Position numbers and translations under genes: made by a program. 64,000 nucleotides of DNA, taken from NCBI RefSeq assembly GCF_031143425.1, contig NC_090448.1, positions 330,782,177-330,846,176 of the forward strand, read 5' to 3'. Positions 1-10,739 of this stretch are shown piece by piece. The notes under the pieces are model-generated. The model was not told the origin of the DNA. It saw nothing but the letters and a program-made list of their open reading frames with translations, and did no database searches. Position 1 is the first letter of the stretch. The number at the start of each line of letters is the position of its first letter. The stretch comes from Pleurodeles waltl. Taxonomy: Eukaryota; Chordata; Amphibia; Caudata; Salamandridae.

Positions 1-382
1 TGGTCAGAGCCCCACAAGTCACCCCATCTTGGATTCCCCTAGATCTCTAGTTTTCAAAAATGCACAGGTTTGGTAGGTTTCCCTAGGTGCCGGCTGAGCT
101 ACGGGCCAAAATCTACAGGTAGGCACTTCGCAAAAAACACCTCTGTTTTCTGTAAAAAAATTGGGATGTGTCCATGTTGTGTTTTGGGCCATTTCCTTTC
201 ATGGGCGTTAGGCCTACCCACACAAGTGAGGTACCATTCTTATCGGGAGACTTGCGGGAATGCTGGGTGGAAGGAAATTTGTGGCTCCTCTCAGATTCCA
301 GAACTCTGTCATCGAAATGTGAGGAAAATGTGTTTTTTTAGCCAAATTTTGAGGTTTGGAAAGGATTCTGGGTAACAGAACC

Positions 383-765
383 TGGTCAGAGCCCCACAAG
401 CCACCCCATCTTGGATTCCCCTAGGTCTCTAGTTTTCAGAAATGCACAGGGTTGGTAGGTTTCCCTAGGTGCCGGCTGAGCTAGGGGCCAACATCTACAG
501 GTAGGCACTTTGCAAAAAACACCTCTGTTTTCTGTAAAAAAATTGGGATGTGTCCACGTTGTGTTTTGGGCCATTTCCTTTCGTGGGTGCTAGGCCTACC
601 CACACAAGTGAGGTACCATTTTTATCGGGAGAGTTGGAGGAACGCTGGGTGGAAGGAAATTTGTGGCTCCTCTCAGATTGCAGAACTTTCTGTCACCGAA
701 ATGTGAGGAAAATGTGTTTTTTAGCCAAATTTTGAGGTTTGCAAAGGATTCTGGGTAACAGAACC
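383..765 (+). repeat. Reference monomer, class B
   Basis: A representative class B monomer. Compared with class A it has gccacc at the start, cctaggtct in place of cctagatct (so no BglII site but an extra AvrII site), cagaaatg, acagggttgg, ccaacatc, ctttgc, ccacgttg, ttcgtggg, ccattttt, gagttggagg, actttctgtcaccg and tttgcaaagg. By eye this is about 14 substitutions plus a 2-bp indel from class A, roughly 96% identity. This copy also has gtgggtgctagg, a CG to TG change, and gattgcag, a variant shared by a subset of B monomers. Confidence 0.95.
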
Positions 766-2379
766 TGGTCAGAGCCCCACAAGTCACCCCATCTTGGATT
801 CCCCTAGATCTCTAGTTTTCAAAAATGCACAGGTTTGGTAGGTTTCCCTAGGTGCCGGCTGAGCTAGGGGCCAAAATCTACAGGTAGGCACTTCGCAAAA
901 AACACCTCTGTTTTCTGTAAAAAAAATTGGGATGTGTCCATGTTGTGTTTTGGGCCATTTCCTTTCATGGGCGCTAGGCCTACCCACACAAGTGAGGTAC
1001 CATTCTTATCGGGAGACTTGCGGGAACGCTGGGTGGAAGGAAATTTGTGGCTCCTCTCAGATTCCAGAACTCTGTCATCGAAATGTGAGGAAAATGTGTT
1101 TTTTTTTAGCCAAATTTTGAGGTTTGGAAAGGATTCTGGGTAACAGAACCTGGTCAGAGCCCCACAAGCCACCCCATCTTGGATTCCCCTAGGTCTCTAG
1201 TTTTCAGAAATGCACAGGGTTGGTAGGTTTCCCTAGGTGCCGGCTGAGCTAGGGGCCAACATCTACAGGTAGGCACTTTGCAAAAAACACCTCTGTTCTC
1301 TGTAAAAAAATTGGGATGTGTCCACGTTGTGTTTTGGGCCATTTCCTTTCGTGGGCGCTAGGCCTACCCACACAAGTGAGGTACCATTTTTATCGGGAGA
1401 GTTGGAGGAACGCTGGGTGGAAGGAAATTTGTGGCTCCTCTCAGATTGCAGAACTTTCTGTCACCGAAATGTGAGGAAAATGTGTTTTTTTAGCCAAATT
1501 TTGAGGTTTGCAAAGGATTCTGGGTAACAGAACCTGGTCAGAGCCCCACAAGTCACCCCATCTTGGATTCCCCTAGATCTCTAGTTTTCAAAAATGCACA
1601 GGTTTGGTAGGTTTCCCTAGGTGCCGGCTGAGCTAGGGGCCAAAATCTACAGGTAGGCACTTCGCAAAAAACACCTCTGTTTTCTGTAAAAAAATTGGGA
1701 TGTGTCCATGTTGTGTTTTGGGCCATTTCCTTTCATGGGCGTTAGGCCTACCCAGACAAGTGAGGTACCATTCTTATCGGGAGACTTGCGGGAATGCTGG
1801 GTGGAAGGAAATTTGTGGCTCCTCTCAGATTCCAGAACTCTGTCATCGAAATGTGAGGAAAATGTGTTTTTTTAGCCAAATTTTGAGGTTTGGAAAGGAT
1901 TCTGGGTAACAGAACCTGGTCAGAGCCCCACAAGCCACCCCATCTTGGATTCCCCTAGGTCTCTAGTTTTCAGAAATGCACAGGGTTGGTAGGTTTCCCT
2001 AGGTGCCGGCTGAGCTAGGGGCCAACATCTACAGGTAGGCACTTTGCAAAAAACACCTATGTTTTCTGTAAAAAAATTGGGATGTGTCCACGTTGTGTTT
2101 TGGGCCATTTCCTTTCGTGGGCGCTAGGCCTACCCACACAAGTGAGGTACCATTTTTATCGGGAGAGTTGGAGGAACGCTGGGTGGAAGGAAATTTGTGG
2201 CTCCTCTCAGATTGCAGAACTTTCTGTCACCGAAATGTGAGGAAAATGTGTTTTTTAGCCAAATTTTGAGGTTTGCAAAGGATTCTGGGTAACAGAACCT
2301 GGTCAGAGCCCCACAAGTCACCCCATCTTGGATTCCCCTAGATCTCTAGTTTTCAAAAATGCACAGGTTTGGTAGGTTT

Positions 2380-2403
2380 CCCTAGGTGCCGGCTGAGCTA
2401 GGG
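2380..2403. repeat. Conserved inverted repeat within the monomer (example)
   Basis: Six-base arms ccctag (2380-2385) and ctaggg (2398-2403) are exact reverse complements and flank a 12-base spacer that contains the palindrome gccggc. The element is present in nearly every monomer at monomer positions 81-104. It is broken in a few, such as 3066 (ccctagat), 1 (ctacgg) and 51798 (cactag). It could form a small hairpin in RNA or act as a dyad for a binding protein. Neither is shown. Confidence 0.7.
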
Positions 2404-2430
2404 GCCAAAATCTACAGGTAGGCACTTCGC

Positions 2431-2459
2431 AAAAAACACCTCTGTTTTCTGTAAAAAAA
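2431..2459. other. Paired A-tracts with 22-bp spacing (example)
   Basis: An A6 run starts at 2431 and an A7 run at 2453, 22 bp apart, about two turns of B-form DNA, with a T4 run between them. The pair is kept in almost all monomers. The second tract varies from five A's to eight, and is interrupted in delta (gtaaacaaa) and some other classes (gtaaagaaa, gtaaaataa). Phased A-tracts are known to bend DNA. A bend here is inferred. Confidence 0.6.
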
Positions 2460-3065
2460 TTGGGATGTGTCCATGTTGTGTTTTGGGCCATTTCCTTTCA
2501 TGGGCGCTAGGCCTACCCACACAAGTGAGGTACCATTCTTATCGGGAGACTTGCGGGAACGCTGGGTGGAAGGAAATTTGTGGCTCCTCTCAGATTCCAG
2601 AACTCTGTCATCGAAATGTGAGGAAAATGTGTTTTTTTTAGCCAATTTTTGAGGTTTGGAAAGGATTCTGGGTAACAGAACCTGGTCAGAGCCCCACAAG
2701 CCACCCCATCTTGGATTCCCCTAGGTCTCTAGTTTTCAGAAATGCACAGGGTTGGTAGGTTTCCCTAGGTGCCGGCTGAGCTAGGGGCCAACATCTACAG
2801 GTAGGCACTTTGCAAAAAACACCTATGTTTTCTGTAAAAAAATTGGGATGTGTCCACGTTGTGTTTTGGGCCATTTCCTTTCGTGGGCGCTAGGCCTACC
2901 CACACAAGTGAGGTACCATTTTTATCGGGAGAGTTGGAGGAACGCTGGGTGGAAGGAAATGTGTGGCACCTCTCAGATTCCAGAACTTTCTGTCACCGAA
3001 ATGTGATGAAAATGTGTTTTTTAGCCAAATTTTGAGGTTTGCAAAGGATTCTGGGTAACAGAACC

Positions 3066-3450
3066 TGGTCAGAGCCCAAAAAGTCACCCCATCTTGGATT
3101 CCCCTAGATCTCTAGTTTTCAAAAATGCACAGGTTTGGTAGGTTTCCCTAGATGCCGGCTGAGCTAGGGGCCAAAATCTACAGGTAGGCACTTCGCAAAA
3201 AACACCTCTGTTTTCTGTAAAAAAATTGGGATGTGTCCATGTTGTGTTTTGGGCCATTTCCTTTCATGGGCGCTAGGCCTACCCACACAAGTGAGGTACC
3301 ATTCTTATCGGGAGACTTGCGGGAACGCTGGGTGGAAGGAAATTTGTGGCTCCTCTCAGATTCCAGAACTCTCGGTCATCGAAATGTGAGGAGAATGTGT
3401 TTTTTTTAGCCAAATTTTGAGGTTTGCAAAGGATTCTGGATAACAGAACC
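3066..3450 (+). repeat. Reference monomer, caaaaag class
   Basis: A class A monomer in which the usual ccccacaag near the start reads cccaaaaag, and which carries ctctcggtcatcg in the right half. The marker recurs in monomers starting at 6133, 13803, 16870, 20323, 23390, 37210, 52947 and 59851. A substitution giving ccctagatgcc, which breaks the conserved inverted repeat, separates the copies at 3066, 13803, 20323, 37210, 52947 and 59851 from those at 6133, 16870 and 23390. It is useful as a phylogenetic marker inside the array. Confidence 0.88.
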
Positions 3451-3834
3451 TGGTCAGAGCCTCACAAGCCACCCCATCTTGGATTCCCCTAGGTCTCTAG
3501 TTTTCAGAAATGCACAGGGTTGGTAGGTTTCCCTAGGTGCCGGCTGAGCTAGGGGCCAAAATCTACAGGTAGGCACTTTGCAAAAAACACCTCTGTTTTC
3601 TGTAAAAAAAATTGGGATGTGTCCATGTTGTGTTTTGGGCCATTTCCTTTCGTGGGCGCTAGGCCTACCCACACAAGTGAGGTACCATTTGTATTGGGAG
3701 ACTTGGGGGAACGCTGGGTGGAAGGAAATTTGTGGCTCCTCTCAGATTCCAGAACTTTCTGTCACCGAAATGTGAGGAAAATTTGTTTTTTAGCCAAATT
3801 TTGAGGTTTGCAAAAGATTCTGGGTAACAGAACC
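3451..3834 (+). repeat. Reference monomer, epsilon class
   Basis: Marked by gagcctcac at the start, a class B left half but with ccaaaatc, then ccatgttg, ttcgtggg and the distinctive ccatttgtattggg. Here the usual tatcggg has lost its CpG (CG to TG). Close copies start at 6518, 14188, 17255, 20708, 23775 and 60236. In every case the preceding monomer is of the caaaaag class, so the two have been amplified together. Monomers at 37595 and 53332 share the left half but switch to other right halves. Confidence 0.88.
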
Positions 3835-4217
3835 TGGTCAGAACCCCACAAACCACCCCATCTTGGATTCCCCTAGGTCTCTAGTTTTAAAAAATGCACA
3901 GGTTTGGTAGGTTTCCCTAGGTGCCGGCTGAGCTAGGGGCCAAAATCTACAGGTAGGAACTTTGCAAAAAACACCTCTGTTTTCTGTAAAGAAATTGGGA
4001 TGTGTCCACGTTGTGTTTTGGGCCATTTCCTTTCGTGGGCGCTAGGCCCACCCTCACAAGTGAGGTACCATTTTTATCGGGAGACTTGGCGGAACGCTGG
4101 GTGGAAGGAAATTTGTGGCTCCTCTCAGATTCCAGAACTTTTTGTCACCGAAATGTTAGGAAAATGTGTTTTTTAGCCAAATTTTGAGGTTTGCAAAGGA
4201 TTCTCGGTAACAGAACC
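3835..4217 (+). repeat. Diverged monomer following epsilon (aaccccacaaacc class)
   Basis: Marked by cagaaccccacaaacc, ttttaaaaaatg, taggaactttgc, gtaaagaaattg, ggcccaccctcac, gacttggcgg, ctttttgtcacc and atgttagg. Near-identical copies start at 14572, 21092 and 60620. Related versions at 17638 and 24158 lack several of these changes (taggcac, gacttggggg, ctttctg). This suggests that the two sublines split by an 8-monomer duplication before the whole block was copied. Confidence 0.85.
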
Positions 4218-6900
4218 TGGTCAGAGCACCACAAGTCACTCCATCTTGGATTCCCCTAGATCTCTAGTTTTCAAAAATGCACAGGTTTGGTAGATTTCCC
4301 TAGGTGCCGGCTGAGCTAGGGGCCAAAATCTACAGGTAGGCACTTTGCAAAAAACACCTCTGTTTTCTGTAAAAAAATTGGGATGTGTCCACGTTGTGTT
4401 TTGGGCCATTTCCTTTCGTGGGCGCTAGGCCTACCCACACAAGTGAGGTACCATTTTTATCGGGAGAGTTGGAGGAATGCTGGGTGGAAGGAAATTTGTG
4501 GCTCCTCTCAGATTCCAGAACTTTCTGTCACCGAAATGTGAGGAAAATGTGTTTTTTAGCCACATTTTGAGGTTTGCAAAGGATTCTGGGTAACAGAACC
4601 TGGTCAGAGCCCCACAAGTCACCCCATCTTGGATTCCCCTAGATCTCTAGTTTTCAAAAATGCACAGGTTTGGTAGGTTTCCCTAGGTGCCGGCTGAGCT
4701 AGGGGCCAAAATCTACAGGTAGGCACTTCACAAAAAACACGTCTGTTTTCTGTAAAAAAATTGGGATGTGTCCATGTTGTGTTTTGGGCCATTTCCTTTC
4801 ATGGGCGCTAGGCCTACCCACACAAGTGAGGTACCATTCTTATCGGGAGACTTGCGGGAACGCTGGGTGGAAGGAAATTTGTGGCTCCTCTCAGATTCCA
4901 GAACTCTGTCATCGAAATGTGAGGAAAATGTGTTTTTTTTAGCCAAATTTTGAGGTTTGGAAAGGATTCTGGGTAACAGAACCTGGTCAGAGCCCCACAA
5001 GCCACCCCATCTTGGATTCCCCTAGGTCTCTAGTTTTCAGAAATGCACAGGGTTGGTAGGTTTCCCTAGGTGCCGGCTGAGCTAGGGGCCAACATCTACA
5101 GGTAGGCACTTTGCAAAAAACACCTCTGTTCTCTGTAAAAAAATTGGGATGTGTCCACGTTGTGTTTTGGGCCATTTCCTTTCGTGGGCGCTAGGCCTAC
5201 CCACACAAGTGAGGTACCATTTTTATCGGGAGAGTTGGAGGAACGCTGGGTGGAAGGAAATTTGTGGCTCCTCTCAGATTCCAGAACTTTCTGTCACCGA
5301 AATGTGAGGAAAATGTGTTTTTTAGCCAAATGTTGAGGTTTGCAAAGGATTCTGGGTAACAGAACCTGGTCAGAGCCCCACAAGTCACCCCATCTTGGAT
5401 TCCCCTAGATCTCTAGTTTTCAAAAATGCACAGGTTTGGTAGGTTTCCCTAGGTGCCGGCTGAGCTAGGGGCCAAAATCTACAGGTAGGCACTTCGCAAA
5501 AAACACCTCTGTTTTCTGTAAAAAAATTGGGATGTGTCCATGTTGTGTTTTGGGCCATTTCCTTTCATGGGCGCTAGGCCTACCCACACAAGTGAGGTAC
5601 CATTCTTATCGGGAGACTTGCGGGAATGCTGGGTGGAAGGAAATTTGTGGCTCCTCTCAGATTCCAGAACTCTGTCATCGAAATGTGAGGAAAATGTGTT
5701 TTTTTTAGCCAAATTTTGAGGTTTGGAAAGGATTCTGGGTAACAGAACCTGGTCAGAGCCCCACAAGCCACCCCATCTTGGATTCCCCTAGGTCTCTAGT
5801 TTTCAGAAATGCACAGGGTTGGTAGGTTTCCCTAGGTGCCGGCTGAGCTAGGGGCCTACATCTACAGGTAGGCACTTTGCAAAAAACACCTCTGTTTTCT
5901 GTAAAACAATTGGGATGTGTCCACGTTGTGTTTTGGGCCATTTCCTTTCGTGGGCGCTAGGCCTACCCACACAAGTGAGGTACCATTTTTATCGGGAGAG
6001 TTGGAGGAACGCTGGGTGGAAGGAAATTTGTGGCACCTCTCAGATTCCAGAACTTTCTGTCACCGAAATGTGAGGAAAATGTGTTTTTTAGCCAAATTTT
6101 GAGGTTTGCAAAGGATTCTGGGTAACAGAACCTGGTCAGAGCCCAAAAAGTCACCCCATCTTGGATTCCCCTAGATCTCTAGTTTTCAAAAATGCACAGG
6201 TTTGGTAGGTTTCCCTAGGTGCCGGCTGAGCTAGGGGCCAAAATCTACAGGTAGGCACTTCGCAAAAAACACCTCTGTTTTCTGTAAAAAAATTGGGATG
6301 TGTCCATGTTGTGTTTTGGGCCATTTCCTTTCATGGGCGCTAGGCCTACCCACACAAGTGAGGTACCATTCTTATCGGGAGACTTGCAGGAACGCTGGGT
6401 GGAAGGAAATTTGTGGCTCCTCTCAGATTCCAGAACTCTCGGTCATCGAAATGTGAGGAAAATGTGTTTTTTTTAGCCAAATTTTGAGGTTTGCAAAGGA
6501 TTCTGGGTAACAGAACCTGGTCAGAGCCTCACAAGCCACCCCATCTTGGATTCCCCTAGGTCTCTAGTTTTCAGAAATGCACAGGGTTGGTAGGTTTCCC
6601 TAGGTGCCGGCTGAGCTAGGGGCCAAAATCTACAGGTAGGCACTTTGCAAAAAACACCTCTGTTTTCTGTAAAAATATTGGGATGTGTCCATGTTGTGTT
6701 TTGGGCCATTTCCTTTCGTGGGCGCTAGGCCTACCCACACAAGTGAGGTACCATTTGTATTGGGAGACTTGGGGGAACGCTGGGTGGAAGGAAATTTGTG
6801 GCTCCTCTCAGATTCCAGAACTTTCTGTCACCGAAATGTGAGGAAAATGTGTTTTTTAGCCATATTTTGAGGTTTGGAAAGGATTCTGGGTAAGAGAACC

Positions 6901-7285
6901 TGGTCAGAGCCCCACAAGCCACCCCATCTTGGATTCCCCTAGGTCTCTAGTTTTCGGAAATGCACAGGGTTGCTAGGTTTCCCTAGGTGCCGGCTGATCT
7001 AGGGGCCAACATCTACAGGTAGGCACTTTGCAAAAAACACCTCTGTTTTCTGTAAAAAAATTGGGATGTGTCAACGTTGTGTTTTGGGCCATTTCCTTTC
7101 GTGGGCGCTAGGCCTACCCACACAAGTGAGGTACAATTTTTATCGGGAGACTTGGAGGAACGCTGGGTGGAAGGAAATTTGTGGCTCCTCTCAGATTCCA
7201 GAACTTTCTGTCATCGAAATGTGAGGAAAATGTGGTTTTTTTAGCCAAATTTTGAGGTTTGCAAAGGATTCTGGGTAACAGAACC
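6901..7285 (+). repeat. Reference monomer, gamma class
   Basis: A 385-bp monomer marked by ggttgctagg and ctgatctagg in the left half, then tcaacgttg, ggtacaattttt (KpnI site lost) and gacttggagg in the right half. This copy also has a gtggttttttt tract. The gamma right half recurs in monomers starting at 18405, 24925, 25694, 27615, 29152, 38748, 40287 and 42208. It is almost always followed directly by a delta monomer. Confidence 0.9.
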
Positions 7286-7668
7286 TGGTCAGAGCCCCAC
7301 AAGCCACCCCATCTTGGATTTCCCTAGGTCTCTAGTTTTCAGAAATGCACAGGGTTGGTAGGTTTCCCTAGGTGCCGGCTGAGCTAGGGGCCAACATCTA
7401 CAGGTAGGCACTTTGCAAAAATCACCTCTGTTTTCTGTAAACAAATTGGGATGTGTCCACGTTGTGTTTTGGGCCATTTCCTTTCGTGGGCGCTAGGCCT
7501 ACGCACACAAGTGAGATACCATTTTTATCGGGAGACTTGGGGGAATGCTGGGTGGAAGAAAATTTGTGGCTCCTCTCACATTCCAGAACTTTCTGTCACC
7601 GAAATGTGAGGAAAATGTGTTTTTTAGCCAAATTTGGAGGTTTGCAAAGGATTCTCGGTAACAGAACC
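7286..7668 (+). repeat. Reference monomer, delta class
   Basis: Marked by ggatttccc, caaaaatcacc, gtaaacaaattg, ctacgcacac, gagatacc (KpnI site lost), gaagaaaa, ctcacattcc and, near the end, ttctcggtaac. Close copies start at 18791, 25311, 26079, 28000, 29537, 40672, 42593 and 53718. The copy at 25311 ends in tctgggtaag instead of tctcggtaac. The copy at 28000 has a small change in the A-tract region (actttagtaaaaatc). The cluster of about eight linked differences makes this one of the most distinct monomer lineages. Confidence 0.9.
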
Positions 7669-10600
7669 TGGTCAGAGCCCCACAAGTCACCCCATCTTGG
7701 ATTCCCCTAGATCTCTAGTTTTCAGAAATGCACAGGGTTGGTAGGTTTCCCTAGGTGCCGGCTGAGCTAGGGGCCAAAATCTACAGGTAGGCACTTTGCA
7801 AAAAACACCTCTGTTTTCTGTAAAAAAATTGGGATGTGTCCACGTTGTGTTTTGGGCCATTTCCTTTCGTGGGCGCTAGGCCTACCCACACAAGTGAGGT
7901 ACCATTTTTATCGGGAGAGTTGGAGGAACGCTGGGTGGAAGGAAATTTGTGGCTCCTCTCAGATTCCAGAACTTTCTGTCACCGAAATGTGAGGAAAATG
8001 TGTTTTTTATCCAAATTTTGAGTGTGCAAAGGATTCTGGGTAACAGAACCTGGTCAGAGCCCCACAAGTCACCCCATCTTGGATTCCCCTAGATCTCTAG
8101 TTTTCAAAAATGCACAGGTTTGGTTGGTTTCCCTAGGTGCCGGTTGAGCTAGGGGCCAAAATCTACAGGTAGGCACTTCGCAAAAAACACCTCTGTTTTC
8201 TGTAAAAAAATTGGGATGTGTCCATGTTGTGTTTTGGGCCATTTCCTTTCATGGGCGCTAGGCCTACCCACACAAGTGAGGTACCATTCTTATCGGGAGA
8301 CTTGCGGGAACGCTGGGTGGAAGGAAACTTGTGGCTCCTCTCAGATTCCAGAACTCTCTGTCATCGAAATGTGAGGAAAATGTGTTTTTTTTTAGCCAAA
8401 TTTTGAGGTTTCGAAAGGATTCTGGGTAACAGAACCTGGTCAGAGCCCCACAAGCCACCCCATCTTGGATTCCCCTAGGTCTCTAGTTTTCAGAAATGCA
8501 CAGGGTTGGTAGGTTTCCCTAGGTGCCGGCTGAGCTAGGGGCCAACATCTACAGGTAGGCACTTTGCAAAAAACACCTCTGTTTTCTGTAAAAAAATTGG
8601 GATGTGTCCACGTTGTGTTTTGGGCCATTTCCTTTCGTGGGAGCTAGGCCTACCCACACATGTGAGGTACCATTTTTATCGGGAGACTTGGGGCAACGCT
8701 GGGTGGAAGGAAATTTGTGGCTCCTCTCAGATTCCAGAACTCTCTGTCATCGAAATGTGAGGAAAATGTGTTTTTTTTTGCCAAATTTTGAGGTTTGGAA
8801 AGGATTCTGGGTAACAGAACCTGGTCAGAGCCCCACAAGTCACCCCATCTTAGATTCCCCTAGATCTCTAGTTTTCAAAAATGCACAGGTTTGGTAGGTT
8901 TCCCTAGGTGCCGGCTGAGCTAGGGGCCAAAATCTACAGGTAGGCACTTCGCAAAAAACACCTCTGTTTTCTGTAAAAAAATTGGGATGTGTCCATGTTG
9001 TGTTTTGGGCCATTTCCTTTCATGGGCGCTAGGCCTACCCACACAAGTGAGGTACCATTCTTACCGAGAGACTTGCGGGAACGCTGGGTGGAAGGAAATT
9101 TGTGGCTCCTCTCAGATTCCAGAACTTTCTGTCACCGAAATGTGAGGAAAATGTGTTTTTTTTAGCCAAATTTTGAGGTTTGCAAAGGATTCTGGGTAAC
9201 AGAACCTGGTCAGAGCCCCACAAGCTACCCCATCTTGGATTCCCCTAGGTCTCTAGTTTTCAGAAATCCACAGGGTTGGTAGGTTTCCCTAGGTGCCGGC
9301 TGAGCTAGGGGCCAACATCTACAGGTAGGCACTTTGCAAAAAACACCTCTGTTTTCTGTAAAAAAATTGGGATGTGTCCACGTTGTGTTTTGGGCCATTT
9401 CCTTTCGTGGGCGCTAGGCCAACGCACACAAGTGAGGTACCATTTTTATCGGGAGACTTGAGGGAACGCTGGGTGGAAGGAAATTTGTGGCTCCTCTCAG
9501 ATTCCAGAACTTTCTGTCACCGAAATGTGAGGAAAATGTATTTTTTAGCCAAATTGTGAGGTTTGCAAAGGATTCTGGGTAACAGAACCTGGTCAGAGCC
9601 CCACAAGTCACCCCATCTTGAATTCCCCTAGATCTCTAGTTTTCAAAAATGCACAGGTTTGGTAGATTTCCCTAGGTGCCGGCTGAGCTAGGGGCCAAAA
9701 TCTACAGGTAGGCACTTTGCAAAAAACACCTCTGTTTTCTGTAAAAAAAATTGGGATGTGTCCACGTTGTGTTTTGGGCCATTTCCTTTCGTGGGCGCTA
9801 GGCCTACCCACACAAGTGAGGAACCATTTTTATCGGGAGAGTTGGAGGAACGCTGGGTGGAAGGAACTTTGTGGCTCCTCTCAGATTCCAGAACTTTCTG
9901 TCACCGAAATGTGAGGAAAATGTGTTTTTTAGCCAAATTTTGAGGTTTGCAAAGGATTCTGGGTAACAGAACCTGGTCAGAGCCCCACAAGTCACCCCAT
10001 CTTGGATTCCCCTAGATCTCTAGTTTTCAAAAATGCACAGGTTTGGTAGGTTTCCCTAGGTGCCGGCTGAGCTAGGGGCCAAAATCTACAGGTAGGCACT
10101 TCGCAAAAAACACCTCTGTTTTCTGTAAAAAAATTGGGATGTGTCCATGTTGTGTTTTGGGCCATTTCCTTTCATGGGCGCTAGGCCTACCCACACAAGT
10201 GAGGTACCATTCTTATCGGGAGACTTGCGGGAACGCTGGGTGGAAGGAAATGTGTGGCTCCTCTCAGATTCCAGAACTCTGTCATCGAAATGTGAGGAAA
10301 ATGTGTTTTTTTTAGCCAAATTTTGAGGTTTGGAAAGGATTCTGGCTAACAGAACCTGGTCAGAGCCCCACAAGCCACCCCATCTTGGATTCCCCTAGGT
10401 CTCTAGTTTTCAGAAATGCACAGGGTTGGTAGGTTTCCCTAGGTGCCGGCTGTGCTAGGGGCCAACATCTACAGGTAGGCACTTTGCAAAAAACACCTCT
10501 GTTTTCTGTAAAAAAATTGGGATGTGTCCACGTTGTGTTTTGGGCCATTTCCTTTCGTGGGCGCTAGGCCTACCCACACAAGTGAGGTACCATTTTTATC

Positions 10601-10739
10601 GGGAGAGTTGGAGGAACGCTGGGTGGAAGGAAATTTGTGGCTCCTCTCAGATTCCAGAACTTTCTGTCACCGAAATGTGAGGAAAATGTGTTTTTTAGCC
10701 AAATGTTGAGGTTTGCAAAGGATTCTGGGTAACAGAACC

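Larger units (their letters stand above)
2300..2682 (+). repeat. Reference monomer, class A
   Basis: A representative class A monomer of 383 bp. In monomer order its diagnostic bases are gtcacc near the start, a BglII site agatct at 2340-2345, caaaaatg, acaggtttgg, ccaaaatc, cttcgc, ccatgttg, ttcatggg, ccattctt, gacttgcggg, actctgtcatcg and tttggaaagg. It has a KpnI site at 2529-2534. This copy has one private change (caattttt) near 2642, shared with its duplicate at 13037. Class A alternates with class B over much of 1-3065 and 10740-13802 and inside the later 7-monomer units. Confidence 0.95.
1..6861 (+). repeat. 6.86 kb segmental repeat, copy 1
   Basis: Monomers 1-18. The segment matches 10740-17597 base for base at nearly every marker I compared, with an offset of 10739 falling to 10737 after two single-base T-tract losses (near 1100 and 1490). 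The match ends sharply near 6862, where this copy reads ccatattttgagg and then gggtaagagaacc, while the other copy continues with ccaaattttgagg and gggtaacagaacc. Within it, monomers 8-10 and 16-18 also resemble each other at an 8-monomer spacing of 3067 bp. Confidence 0.9.
6862..10739 (+). repeat. Mosaic block of gamma, delta, A/B and EcoRI monomers
   Basis: Monomers 19-28, absent from the second copy of the flanking segmental repeat. Bases 6862-7630 match 25655-26423 and 40248-41016. The stretch from about 8200 to 9600 matches 43125-44525 at an offset of 34925, including the rare monomer at 9207 (gctaccc, aaatccacagg), which otherwise occurs only at 44132. The block carries the only EcoRI monomer in the first 31 kb (9590). 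The final dimer at 9974-10739 returns to classes A and B. Confidence 0.8.
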
